The notes beneath the pieces are model-generated. The model worked only from the letters and a program-made list of their open reading frames with translations. It had not been told where the DNA came from and did no database searches. This document shows positions 9,444 to 19,098 of a stretch of DNA of 64,000 bases, piece after piece. The translations under genes and the position numbers were made by a program. Position 1 is the stretch's first letter. The number at the start of each line of letters is the position of its first letter. This DNA comes from Thalassomonas sp. RHCl1 (lineage in GTDB: Bacteria > Pseudomonadota > Gammaproteobacteria > Enterobacterales > Alteromonadaceae): contig NZ_CANDNZ010000001.1 in assembly GCF_947387555.1 (NCBI RefSeq), forward strand, positions 806,001-870,000, given 5' to 3'.

Positions 9444-10178
9444 CTAAATGCCAACAAAGCCGGTAAAGAAAACCTGCAAGTAATCAATAAGTCCCGGGCT
9501 GATCAGGGCGGTGACTATGGCGGATATGATCAAAGCCAGCGAGCCATAGGCGCCGTGCTCGTAACTGGTTTTGCTGATGGTGGCGGTGCCCAGTGCGTGG
9601 CTGGCGGCGCCTATGGCCAGCCCCTGCGCCTTTGCTGAATGGACATTTATCGCTTTAAGCCAGGCAGGGCCCAATAAGGCGCCAAAAAGCCCGGCAAGGA
9701 TAATGGCAAAAGCGGTAACCGAAGTATCCCCCTGAAGTTCGCTGGTTAACGCCAGGCCTATTGGGGTGGTGATAGATTTAAGTGACAGGGAAACGGCGAT
9801 TTGCGGATAATTGAGCAATAACATAGTCAAGCAAAAGCTGATGCTGATCACCAGTAATGCCCCTAAGATCAGCAGGGAAAAGATCACTTTCCACTGTCTG
9901 GCTATCTGTGACAGCTGTTGGTACAGCGGGAAACCCAGGGCGACAACGGCAGGCTCTAGCAGCATATTCAGCGGCTCGGTGGCACGGTAAAACTGCTGAA
10001 ACGGCATTTCAGTCAACAGCAGGCAGGGAATGATCACTAAGATGGACAGTAACATGGGATTAAGCCAGATTCGCCCGCTGCGCTTTTGCAGCCAGGCGAA
10101 ACTCTGGTACAGGGTGATGGTGGCCAGGATTAACAACACCGAGGTCAAGATATCTGCTGCAGAGGCGGGAAATGACAT
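9444..10178 (-). CDS. lrgB: LrgB/CidB-family membrane protein
   Basis: A 244-residue integral membrane protein of the LrgB family, with six to eight hydrophobic segments and the family-typical stretch KSITTPIGLALTSEL near residue 133 and IGAASHALGTATI near 194. LrgB works with LrgA; the pair modulates murein hydrolase activity and, in several bacteria, takes up pyruvate or exports overflow metabolites. It follows lrgA by 4 bases in the same operon. Placement between the two glyoxylate-shunt genes fits a link to carbon overflow, but that link is inferred. Confidence 0.93.
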   Translation of the reverse strand: MSFPASAADILTSVLLILATITLYQSFAWLQKRSGRIWLNPMLLSILVIIPCLLLTEMPFQQFYRATEPLNMLLEPAVVALGFPLYQQLSQIARQWKVIFSLLILGALLVISISFCLTMLLLNYPQIAVSLSLKSITTPIGLALTSELQGDTSVTAFAIILAGLFGALLGPAWLKAINVHSAKAQGLAIGAASHALGTATISKTSYEHGAYGSLALIISAIVTALISPGLIDYLQVFFTGFVGI

Positions 10179-10182
10179 GCTA

Positions 10183-10605
10183 TCAGCCCCCTGGTTGTTT
10201 GTTTACGGTTTTGTTTTGGCAAAAATGCTCGCAGCACAGGCCAACAAAGGTTAACAGGATAAAGGTGGTGATAAATATAATGGCAACAATGGCCAGTCCG
10301 TGTTGTTGGATCAGCTCAAAATGATTGATAATGCCAACCCCTGCCGGGACAAAACACACCCCCATATGCTGGATAATCCAGGTGATGGCGGGTTTGATTA
10401 TTTGGGCATCGAATACCTGAAAATGCAGCAATACGGTAAAGACTATCATGCCGTGCAGGCTGCCCGGCAGTCCCTCCAGGGTTGCCGCCAGCATCTTACC
10501 TGCCCCCAGGCTGACGGCGATGGCAAAAATACTGTATAAGCAGATAAAGAGCGGTTTATGCTTGAAACGGCTGAATTTAGGCACAGGGGAAACTCCTTGG
10601 CTCAA
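10183..10605 (-). CDS. lrgA: LrgA/CidA-family holin-like protein
   Basis: A 140-residue membrane protein with four transmembrane segments, typical of LrgA/CidA. The family motif is visible around FKHKPLFICLYSIF, then GSLHGMIVFTVLLHF and FVPAGVGIINHFELI. It is the first gene of the lrgAB pair; the spacing of 4 bases to lrgB shows co-transcription. The start at 10605 has AAGGAG upstream on the minus strand. Which physiological role the pair has here, autolysis control or pyruvate transport, cannot be told from the sequence. Confidence 0.92.
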   Translation of the reverse strand: MSQGVSPVPKFSRFKHKPLFICLYSIFAIAVSLGAGKMLAATLEGLPGSLHGMIVFTVLLHFQVFDAQIIKPAITWIIQHMGVCFVPAGVGIINHFELIQQHGLAIVAIIFITTFILLTFVGLCCEHFCQNKTVNKQPGG

Positions 10606-10695
10606 ACAAATGAGCTGAAAAACATTTAGCTAAAACCACTTGCCCCAAACATTTGGCTTATACGCAGGACTGAAAAAGCAGGTTTAAGGTTCGTA

Positions 10696-11631
10696 TTAGC
10701 TTTGGGCGGCGGCTTCAATCACCAGCTGCCTGAACCAGATATGGCTGGCATCATGATGCAGCAGCGGACTCCAGATCATTTTTAACTCTATTTCGGGAAT
10801 ATCAAAAGGCGGCTTTAAAATGGTAAAGTTGCTGTCGTCCTTATGCAATAGTGCGGCTTTGGACGGCAGGGTAGCGATCAGATCATCTTCATAGGCCAGT
10901 TGCATCGCCACATGGTAATTACGGGTAAAGACCTTGATGTCACGTTTTTTGCCGAGCCTGGCAAGGGCTTCATCTACCCAGCCAAGTTTCTGGACATCTT
11001 TGGGGTCCATGCCGACGCCGACGCCGAAACCGGTTTTTGATACCCAGACATGCTTGGAGGCGAGATACGAGTTGAGGTTAAACTTTGATACCACAGGGCT
11101 CTCGGCACTGAGCAGACAGGAAAAGGTATCGCGCCAGATGGTTTTTTGATGGAACGACTGGGGTAACTCATCGAAGCGGTTAATGGCCATGTCGATTTTG
11201 CCTGCCTCAACATCATGAAAAGTGACGTCGCTCGGGGTCATGATATCTATGGTGATGTTGGGAGCAATCTGGTTGATGCGCCTCAATAACCCCGGCAATA
11301 AGGTGGAAGCGGCATAATCGCTGGCCATTAAGCGAAAGACCCGCTGGCTGTTTTGCTCGTTAAATTCTTCTTCTCCCTGCAGCGCCTCTTCCAGCTCAAG
11401 CAATATTTTTCTGATGGCGGGGGCCAGGGACCTGGCACGCTCTGTCGGCACCATGCCGTCTGAGGTGCGTACCAGAATAGGATCATTAAACAGGGTTCTT
11501 AGACGTTTAAGGCCATTACTCATGGCCGGTTGCGTGATATTTAACTGTCTGGCAGCACGGGTGACATTTTTTTCCCTTAGCAGCACATCAAGGTAAATCA
11601 ACAGGTTTAAATCAATCTTAGAAATATTCAT
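10696..11631 (-). CDS. LysR-family transcriptional regulator
   Basis: A 311-residue LysR regulator: HTH at residues about 1-60 (LLREKNVTRAARQLNITQPAM), then an effector-binding domain. The sequence style (DLNLLIYLDVLLREKN) is that of the NodD/LeuO-like branch. I start it at ATG 11631, because the family begins with MNISKIDLNLL; an upstream ATG at 11694 would prefix a spurious hydrophobic stretch. It lies 90 bases upstream of lrgA on the same strand and is divergent from aceA, so it may control either. The effector is unknown. Confidence 0.9.
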   Translation of the reverse strand: MNISKIDLNLLIYLDVLLREKNVTRAARQLNITQPAMSNGLKRLRTLFNDPILVRTSDGMVPTERARSLAPAIRKILLELEEALQGEEEFNEQNSQRVFRLMASDYAASTLLPGLLRRINQIAPNITIDIMTPSDVTFHDVEAGKIDMAINRFDELPQSFHQKTIWRDTFSCLLSAESPVVSKFNLNSYLASKHVWVSKTGFGVGVGMDPKDVQKLGWVDEALARLGKKRDIKVFTRNYHVAMQLAYEDDLIATLPSKAALLHKDDSNFTILKPPFDIPEIELKMIWSPLLHHDASHIWFRQLVIEAAAQS

Positions 11632-12021
11632 AGACTTAATGATCTTCAATAAAAATATAACTGATATAGATGTGACTACTATAAAGGCAAACAAGCCCGG
11701 GATTCAATCTATTACAAAAAAATGGCTGTAAATTATTCCCTGTGCCCGAACTGGTTTTGTAGTTTAGTTATTGAAATGTAATGTCTTTTACTTTATTTTT
11801 AATTAGAGTATATATACTAATATTTCTTTTGTGAATCTTGGTTATGTAATATATAAATTTTGTAAATGCCGATTTGCTGGAATAGTATTTTGCTTGTCCG
11901 ATGTGAAAGCTTTTATGTTGGGTTACATTTGGCTATTTGATTGAGTTGCATCTAGCCTGATTAAACCTGGCCCAGTTACATCAAAACTTTTTCTTAAAAA
12001 AGATTATCCAAAGGAAGTGTT
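11632..12021. promoter_or_regulatory. Divergent regulatory region between the LysR gene and aceA
   Basis: 390 AT-rich bases, no frame. They must contain the aceA promoter and presumably LysR binding sites (T-N11-A type), several of which could be proposed in such AT-rich DNA; none stands out. The only confident element is the AAGGAAG ribosome site six bases before the aceA ATG. Confidence 0.5.
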
Positions 12022-13617
12022 ATGTCTACCTACAACAGCGAAATTGATTCTTTAGCGTCACTTATTTCTTCTAAACAAGAAGGCTGGCAGGCAATCTCGC
12101 CTGAGTCAGTGGCACGGATGCGTTTGCAAAACCGTTTCAAAACCGGATTAGATATTGCTAAATATACCGCGGCGATTATGCGGGAAGACATGGCAAACTA
12201 CGATGCCGACAACAGCAAATATACCCAGTCTCTGGGCTGCTGGCATGGCTTTATCGGCCAGCAAAAAATGATTTCCATTAAAAAACATTTCGACAATACC
12301 GATCGCCGTTATCTCTACCTTTCCGGCTGGATGGTGGCGGCGCTGCGCTCTGAGTTCGGTCCTTTGCCGGATCAGTCCATGCACGAAAAAACCTCGGTAG
12401 CCGGTTTAATCGAAGAGTTATATACCTTTTTACGCCAGGCGGATGCCCGTGAATTAGGCGGTCTGTTCCGTGAGCTGGATCAGGCGAAAGCAGCCGGTGA
12501 TGCGGAAAAAGAAAAAGAAGTTCAGGCGGCCATCGACGGTCATCAAACCCATGTGGTGCCGATTATTGCCGATATCGATGCCGGCTTTGGTAATGCCGAA
12601 GCCACCTATTTAATGGCCAAACAAATGATTGAAGCGGGTGCCTGTTGTATTCAAATCGAGAACCAGGTTTCCGATGAAAAGCAATGTGGTCACCAGGACG
12701 GTAAAGTGACCGTGCCCCATGAAGACTTCCTTGCCAAGATTCGCGCAGTGCGTTATGCCTTCCTTGAACTGGGCATTGAAGATGGGGTGATTGTTGCCCG
12801 TACCGATTCTTTAGGCGCCGGTTTGACCAAACAAATTGCCGTGACCAAAGAGCCGGGCGACTTGGGTGATCAGTACAATGCTTTCCTTGATTGTGAAGAA
12901 GTGACCCCGGAGAACATGCAAAACGGTGATGTCATCATTAGCCAGGGAGGCAAGTTAATGCGCCCGAAACGCCTGGCCAGCAACTTGTTCCAGTTCAAGC
13001 CGGGCACGGGTGAAGCGCGTTGTGTGCTTGACTGTATTACTTCATTGAAAAACGGTGCGGACTTACTCTGGATTGAAACCGAGAAACCTCATATCGGCCA
13101 AATCGGGGCTATGGTGGATGCCATCCGTGAAGTGGTGCCGGATGCGAAACTGGTTTATAACAACTCGCCTTCTTTCAACTGGACATTAAATTTCCGTCAG
13201 CAGGTATTTGACCTTATGGTAGAAGAAGGCAAGGATGTTTCCGCTTACGATCGCAACAAGCTGATGAGTGAAGAATACGACAGCAGTGAGCTGGCAGTGC
13301 TGGCGGATGAAAAAATTCGCACCTTCCAGGCGGATGCCGCGAAACAGGCGGGTATTTTCCACCACCTGATCACTTTACCGACTTATCATACCGCGGCACT
13401 GTCCACCGACAACCTGGCCAAAGAATATTTCGGTGAGCAGGGCATGTTAGGTTATGTTAAAGGGGTGCAGCGCAAGGAAATCCGTCAGGGTATCGCTTGT
13501 GTTAAACATCAGAATATGGCGGGGTCGGATATCGGAGATGATCATAAAGAATATTTCTCTGGTGATGCTGCCCTTAAGGCTTCAGGTAAAGATAATACCA
13601 TGAACCAGTTCAGCTAA
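12022..13617 (+). CDS. aceA: Isocitrate lyase, long Pseudomonas-type
   Basis: A 531-residue isocitrate lyase, which splits isocitrate into succinate and glyoxylate. It is about 100 residues longer than E. coli AceA and fits the long subfamily found in Pseudomonas and marine gammaproteobacteria. The Mg2+-binding segment PIIADIDAGFGN is near residue 178. The catalytic loop reads KQCGH at about 218, where KKCGH is the usual form, so the catalytic cysteine and histidine are kept. WIETEKP and NNSPSFNW near 350-395 are also typical. Single gene with its own terminator. It works with the malate synthase G gene 4 kb away. Confidence 0.96.
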   Translation: MSTYNSEIDSLASLISSKQEGWQAISPESVARMRLQNRFKTGLDIAKYTAAIMREDMANYDADNSKYTQSLGCWHGFIGQQKMISIKKHFDNTDRRYLYLSGWMVAALRSEFGPLPDQSMHEKTSVAGLIEELYTFLRQADARELGGLFRELDQAKAAGDAEKEKEVQAAIDGHQTHVVPIIADIDAGFGNAEATYLMAKQMIEAGACCIQIENQVSDEKQCGHQDGKVTVPHEDFLAKIRAVRYAFLELGIEDGVIVARTDSLGAGLTKQIAVTKEPGDLGDQYNAFLDCEEVTPENMQNGDVIISQGGKLMRPKRLASNLFQFKPGTGEARCVLDCITSLKNGADLLWIETEKPHIGQIGAMVDAIREVVPDAKLVYNNSPSFNWTLNFRQQVFDLMVEEGKDVSAYDRNKLMSEEYDSSELAVLADEKIRTFQADAAKQAGIFHHLITLPTYHTAALSTDNLAKEYFGEQGMLGYVKGVQRKEIRQGIACVKHQNMAGSDIGDDHKEYFSGDAALKASGKDNTMNQFS

Positions 13618-13658
13618 AACCTTGCTGTTAGCTTAGCCGTGCAAGCGGCTTTTAGGTC

Positions 13659-13687
13659 AAGCCCGGCAGTTTTGCCGGGCTTTTTTT
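13659..13687 (+). terminator. Rho-independent terminator of aceA
   Basis: AAGCCCGGCA pairs with TGCCGGGCTT around a GTTT loop, followed by seven T, 42 bases after the aceA stop. No dispersed repeat follows this one. Confidence 0.95.
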
Positions 13688-13827
13688 ATCCGGTTCCCTT
13701 ATTCGGGATAAACTTGGCTGTAATGTCAGTTATTCAGATACTGGCTTGCCGGTAAATCCCGGCGTTTTTATTTCAATTCTTTGTTTTTCTGCTAACTTTA
13801 ACATCATACTCTTATGGATGAGATGTT

Positions 13828-16800
13828 ATGGCCAAACGACCTGTCATTGCCGATTTGTTTAGGATAAATACGTTTTTCAGCCAGCTCTCCCACCGCCAGC
13901 TTTACTGCTTGTTTGTGGTAATGATATGTGTTTTACCTGCCCTGCTAAATTTATCCGGAATTGATTTTGCTTCACCTAAAGCCGGGTTGCCGCCTGAAGG
14001 CGAGGGAAAGCTTACTAATGAGACGGTATTTTTAGCTTTTGCCGGGGCGTTTCACCATGCCTTACTAGAGTGGTCTTCGGTGGTGTTTGCCTTGTTGGCC
14101 TTTCTCGCGGCTATTTTGCATTATCGTACCCGTGGCGATATTGCCATCCCCATTTTAGGGATTGCGGTATTTTGTGCCGGTTCGGTCGATGTTTTTCATA
14201 CCCTGGCGGCGACCCGGATCATTGACGCCAATGCCAATAATACTGACTTTATTCCTTTTACCTGGGCCTTATCCCGCAGTTTTAATGCCATTATTATTTG
14301 TACCGGCTGCCTTATTGCCCTTTGGCTTTATCGCCAGAAAAAGCCGGCCGGTTTAGGCATGGATAAGCAACACCGGGAATTAAAACTTTTATTGCTCATC
14401 AGTGCTTGTTTTGCCAGTTTTGCCTATGTTTCTGTGCATTGGGCGGCGGTAAGCAATAGTTTGCCGCAAACCATGTTTAGCGATACCTTGCTTGCCCGTC
14501 CCTATGATATTTTCCCTTTAGGTTTATACATAGTGGCGGCAACTTTGTGCTGGAACCTTTACCGCTTTAATCCCTCATTAGCCAGGCTGGGGGTTTTACT
14601 TGCTATTATCCCGCAGGCTACCACGCAGGTGCATATGGCCTTCGGCTCCAGTGCCTTATTCGATAACCACTTTAATATCGCCCACGGTTTGAAAATTTTT
14701 GCCTATGCTTGTGTTTTGTACGGGATCATTATTGACTTGTACAAATTGCGCCGGTTCAGGGGAAACACTGAAAAAGACATAGCACCAGTGGAAACGACCA
14801 GGATGCCATCTGGCACAAGTCAACTTAGTGAGCCGGAAAATCTGCTGGATGTTGGCCAGGTCCGGCAATCTTTGGGGTTACAGATCCCTGTGGTAGCTTT
14901 TATCTTATCCATCACTATTGTGCTGTTGGTGAGTCTGATGTTTTACGGAGAAAGCAAACGCCTGCTATTGAGCCAGGAGTCGAAAAAGCTGGCGATCGAA
15001 GCCAAGCTGGTTGAGCCCCTGGTAGAGAAACTTTATTCCCAGGCGCATTCGGATGTACTGTTTCTTAGCAACACCCCGCCGATCATGGGGCTGGCCTATG
15101 CGACAATCAATAAAGATCAGCATGACTACGGTTTGTGGAAAGATCGCCTGGAGCAAATTTTTGTCGAGTTTATCAATGCCAAACCTTATTATTTAAAACT
15201 GCGTTATATCGGCGTGGCCAATGATGGCCTGGAGCTGGTGAATGTCAGTAGCTTTAGCAGCAATAAACCCATTCGTATTCCGCAAGCAAAATTGCAGCAC
15301 AAGGCGGACAGGGATTATTTCTCTGCTGCCCTGAAGGAAAATCTTGGTCAGGTTTATTTTTCAGGTATCAATCTGACCCGGGATCAAGAGCAGGTTTCCC
15401 TGCCTCATCAGCCTGTGCTGAGGGTGGCAACGCCGGTTTTTCATCCGTTGAACGGGCAGCCTTTTGGACTGGTGATTATCAGTGTTGACTTTAGTTATTT
15501 TATTAATGAACTGAGAGTGAACGAGCTCTCGGAGCTGCGCTTATATATTGCTAATGAACAAGGGGATTATCTTGTTCATCCGGACGGCGCTAAAACCTTT
15601 GGTTTTGAGCTCGGACAAAGGTTTTTAATGCAGGATGAATTTCCACAATTAACCGAAACCATTGCCGGAAATTATCAGGAGCAGAGCCTGCAGAACCTTG
15701 AAATTGAACAGGGGCAATTTTCTGGTCATTATACCCGGATAAGATTAGAAAAGTTTGATAGCCGTCATCCGCTCCGGTTGCTGGTATTGGGGGATAACCA
15801 GGACAGTTTACAGGCCTTTGCCCAGTTTAAAGAGCACAGTATTATTCTCGGGGCTGCGTTGGCGTTTATGGCGCTGGCGCTGGCGATTATCGCCGCCAGG
15901 CGCATTGCCAATCCGTTAACGGGCATTATCCATACCCTGGAAAACTATGATAAAACCGGTGCTTTAGGAGAGTTGCCGGTTAAGTCAAATAATGAAATCG
16001 GTGTGTTGGCGCGTAACTTTCATAATCTGTTTGCCCGCATGAACTTGTCCCTGACCAGGCAAATTGTGCTGGCCAATGAAGCGGAGCAGGCGGTGAACAA
16101 ACTTAATGCGGTATTTGACAGCGCTGCCGATGCCTTTATCACTTTGGATGAAAAGGGGAAAATCCTGTCTTTTAACCGGGCGGCGGAGTCTATTTTCGGT
16201 TATCAGCAAGAGGAAGTGATCGGCAACAATATCAAGTGCCTGATGCCTGAGCCGTATGCCAGTAAACATGATGGCTTTTTTAACCAATATATCGAAACCG
16301 GCGTCAGCAAGGTTATGGGGGTCGGGCGTAAGCTAGAGGCATTGAGAAAGTCCGGGGAAGTTTTTCCCGTCCATTTAGCTATTTCCGAAGTGAAAACCCC
16401 TCAGGGTTATATTTTTACCGGCATTATCCGGGATATTTCCGCTGAAAAACGTCTGGAGCACCAAAGGGATCTCACCGAACTGGCCCTTAAGCAGGCCAAT
16501 ACCCGCATTTCAATCGCCACAGATTCGGCGGGCATAGGCATCTGGGAATATGATCTACTTAACGATGTCTTAATGTGGGATGAATGGATGCTTAAGCTTT
16601 ATGACATTGCCAAAAGTGACTTCGGCGGCAGTTATGATGACTGGAAAAGGACCCTTCATCCCGACGATGTCGAGGCGGCTGAACAAGCGATTAAATCGGC
16701 GATTGAGCAGCATATCCCGTTTGATCATGAATTTCGTATTATGCTTGAAAACGGCGATGTTAAGTATATCAAAGCGGCCGCCCAGGTAAATTACGATGAA

Positions 16801-18987
16801 GACGGCAATGCGTTGCTGATGACGGGGGTAAATTATGATATTTCCGCCCGAAAAGAGGCTGAGTCGGTATTGATTCAGGCCAGGGAACTTGCCGAAGATA
16901 CCGTACGCCATAAGGCCGAATTTTTGGCCAGTATGAGTCATGAAATCCGCACGCCGATGAACGGTGTCTTGGGTATGTTGGGGCTGTTGCTGCGCAGTGA
17001 TTTATCGGAGCAGCAATATCACAGGGTTAAACTGGCCACTTCAAGCGCTGAATCTTTGCTGACGATCATTAATGATATTCTGGACTTTTCCAAGGTTGAA
17101 GCCGGTAAGCTGGATCTGGAAGTTATCGACTTTAATTTGTTGAGTTTATTGGGAGAGTTTACCGAGGGGATGGCCTTTAAAGCCCAGGAAAAAGGGTTGG
17201 AGATCATTCTGGATGTCAGCAATATCAAGTTTAGCCATGTTAAAGGGGATCCCGGCCGGATTCGACAGGTCTTAACCAACCTGGTCAGTAATGCCATTAA
17301 ATTTACCGCCAGGGGGGAGATACTGATCTGTGCTGAAGTTTTTGAACAGAGTGAAAAGCAAGTCATCTTTTCCTGCTCGGTTACCGATACCGGCATAGGG
17401 ATCCCGGAAGAAAAGCTCAGCTCTATTTTTGATTCTTTCACCCAGGTTGATGCTTCCACGACCCGGGAATATGGCGGTACCGGCCTTGGGCTGGCCATTT
17501 CCAAACAGTTATGCCAGTTGATGCAGGGAGATATTAAGGTCAGCAGTAATACCGGGCAGGGCAGCTGCTTTAGCTTTGAGATCATCCTTGAGCTTAGCGA
17601 ATGCTCATCTGTGGTCATACCCAAAGTTGATGTCAAGGATATCGATTTGCTCATTGTTGACGATAACCAGACCAACCGCCTGGTATTGAAAGAGCAACTT
17701 GAGCTTTGGGGGGCCAAGGTAACTGAGGCAGAAGACGGCCTGGCTGCACTTGGCCTGTTGCAAAGTCAGCACAGGCCGGATTTTAAAGTGGCATTTTTAG
17801 ACATGCAAATGCCTTATATGGACGGCGCCGAACTCGGACGCCGTATTCGCGAATCAAATGAATTAAGTACCTTGAAGCTGGTGATGATGACTTCCATGGC
17901 GTCACGGGGAGATGCCAGTTATTTTGCCGGTATCGGCTTTGACGGTTATTTCCCTAAGCCTGCGACCTTATCGGACTTGTTTGATACCTTGGCCTTAGCC
18001 CTTAACGATGATCAGCTCTCGTCGGAGGAACGCCCTTTGATCACTCACCATTACCTGCAGGGGCTAAACTATGATCAGCAAAAAATCCAGGTCTCGGAGC
18101 ATCTCAGGCAGGAAAAAGCCGACTCAGACAGCATAAAAGATTGCCGGGTATTGCTGGTTGAAGATAACCGTGTTAACCAGGAAGTGGCCGGTCATATCCT
18201 GGCTGAATTCGGCATTAATGCCGATATTGCCAATGACGGCCTTGAGGCGCTGACATCCTTGAAGCTGGCGCAGCAGGATACGCCTTATGATCTGATCCTG
18301 ATGGATTGTCAAATGCCGGAAATGGATGGTTATCAGGCAACCGGGGAAATTCGCCGGGGAGCCGGCGGTGAAATTTATACCGGGATCCCGATCATCGCCA
18401 TGACTGCCAATGCCATGAAAGGGGATAAAGAAAAATGCCTGGAGGCGGGCATGAGTGATTATCTTGCTAAACCGATCCAGGCGGAATTTTTAAAGAAAAA
18501 ACTGCTGGCCTGGTATAAACCTGATCTCAAAGAGGAGACAGGCAAGGTAAGTAAACCGGCAGTGAAGATCCCGGTTAAGTTCAATGTCGACTTGGATGAC
18601 CAGGAAAAAGTAAAACTTAGCTTAGCCGGCTCAACAACCGTTATCTGGAACAAGCAGGATTTGCTGGCCAGAATCAACCACAATACCGGATTTGAGCATA
18701 AGTTGTTGCAATTGTTTTTGGAGGAAATGCCGCGCTTAATCAATGATTTCACTCAAGGTTATCAGCAAGGGCAAAGCAGGGAAATGCTGGCCGGTTTAGA
18801 GAAAATAAAGGAAATGACTTTAAATATTTGCGGCACGGCCATGTATGAAAAAACCAGTATGGTGCTAAGCGCGATTGTCGAAGATAGTCTTGATGAAGAT
18901 GTCTACCGGGAGTTTATCCAGAGTTATCAGATGCTGCACCAAAGATTAAGCGAAGAGTTGCTGTTGTGTTCTCATGAGCAGGGCTAA
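13828..18987 (+). CDS. Hybrid sensor histidine kinase with MASE-type, Cache, PAS and two receiver domains
   Basis: A 1719-residue inner-membrane hybrid kinase. Order: seven-helix MASE3-like sensor (about 20-310, with HHALLEWSSVVFALLAFL and DVFHTLAATRII), a helix at about 355, a periplasmic Cache-like sensor to about 665, another helix, a HAMP-like linker, two PAS domains (about 755-880 and 895-1015), HisKA with phosphoacceptor His1038 in SMSHEIRTPMNG, HATPase (TGLGLAISKQL), two receivers (phosphorylatable Asp1325 and Asp1493), and a C-terminal HPt-like helical region. In the HPt region the usual AHxLKG motif reads LEKIKE, so the phosphoacceptor histidine is missing. It is a lone gene; the output partner is not nearby. 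Confidence 0.93.
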   Translation: MAKRPVIADLFRINTFFSQLSHRQLYCLFVVMICVLPALLNLSGIDFASPKAGLPPEGEGKLTNETVFLAFAGAFHHALLEWSSVVFALLAFLAAILHYRTRGDIAIPILGIAVFCAGSVDVFHTLAATRIIDANANNTDFIPFTWALSRSFNAIIICTGCLIALWLYRQKKPAGLGMDKQHRELKLLLLISACFASFAYVSVHWAAVSNSLPQTMFSDTLLARPYDIFPLGLYIVAATLCWNLYRFNPSLARLGVLLAIIPQATTQVHMAFGSSALFDNHFNIAHGLKIFAYACVLYGIIIDLYKLRRFRGNTEKDIAPVETTRMPSGTSQLSEPENLLDVGQVRQSLGLQIPVVAFILSITIVLLVSLMFYGESKRLLLSQESKKLAIEAKLVEPLVEKLYSQAHSDVLFLSNTPPIMGLAYATINKDQHDYGLWKDRLEQIFVEFINAKPYYLKLRYIGVANDGLELVNVSSFSSNKPIRIPQAKLQHKADRDYFSAALKENLGQVYFSGINLTRDQEQVSLPHQPVLRVATPVFHPLNGQPFGLVIISVDFSYFINELRVNELSELRLYIANEQGDYLVHPDGAKTFGFELGQRFLMQDEFPQLTETIAGNYQEQSLQNLEIEQGQFSGHYTRIRLEKFDSRHPLRLLVLGDNQDSLQAFAQFKEHSIILGAALAFMALALAIIAARRIANPLTGIIHTLENYDKTGALGELPVKSNNEIGVLARNFHNLFARMNLSLTRQIVLANEAEQAVNKLNAVFDSAADAFITLDEKGKILSFNRAAESIFGYQQEEVIGNNIKCLMPEPYASKHDGFFNQYIETGVSKVMGVGRKLEALRKSGEVFPVHLAISEVKTPQGYIFTGIIRDISAEKRLEHQRDLTELALKQANTRISIATDSAGIGIWEYDLLNDVLMWDEWMLKLYDIAKSDFGGSYDDWKRTLHPDDVEAAEQAIKSAIEQHIPFDHEFRIMLENGDVKYIKAAAQVNYDEDGNALLMTGVNYDISARKEAESVLIQARELAEDTVRHKAEFLASMSHEIRTPMNGVLGMLGLLLRSDLSEQQYHRVKLATSSAESLLTIINDILDFSKVEAGKLDLEVIDFNLLSLLGEFTEGMAFKAQEKGLEIILDVSNIKFSHVKGDPGRIRQVLTNLVSNAIKFTARGEILICAEVFEQSEKQVIFSCSVTDTGIGIPEEKLSSIFDSFTQVDASTTREYGGTGLGLAISKQLCQLMQGDIKVSSNTGQGSCFSFEIILELSECSSVVIPKVDVKDIDLLIVDDNQTNRLVLKEQLELWGAKVTEAEDGLAALGLLQSQHRPDFKVAFLDMQMPYMDGAELGRRIRESNELSTLKLVMMTSMASRGDASYFAGIGFDGYFPKPATLSDLFDTLALALNDDQLSSEERPLITHHYLQGLNYDQQKIQVSEHLRQEKADSDSIKDCRVLLVEDNRVNQEVAGHILAEFGINADIANDGLEALTSLKLAQQDTPYDLILMDCQMPEMDGYQATGEIRRGAGGEIYTGIPIIAMTANAMKGDKEKCLEAGMSDYLAKPIQAEFLKKKLLAWYKPDLKEETGKVSKPAVKIPVKFNVDLDDQEKVKLSLAGSTTVIWNKQDLLARINHNTGFEHKLLQLFLEEMPRLINDFTQGYQQGQSREMLAGLEKIKEMTLNICGTAMYEKTSMVLSAIVEDSLDEDVYREFIQSYQMLHQRLSEELLLCSHEQG

Positions 18988-19098
18988 CAGGCTTTCTGAA
19001 GTTATATTCGCAAGTGATATTGGCAAGGTTTAGTGGCAAGCTATATCCGTGATCAATCAGGCAGAGCAAACGCGTGGCCGCTCTGCCTGCCGATATTA

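Noticed and set aside
17019-17717. Long minus-strand frame (232 residues) inside the hybrid kinase gene
   Set aside because: It is antisense to the conserved kinase and receiver domains and has no ribosome site or natural composition.
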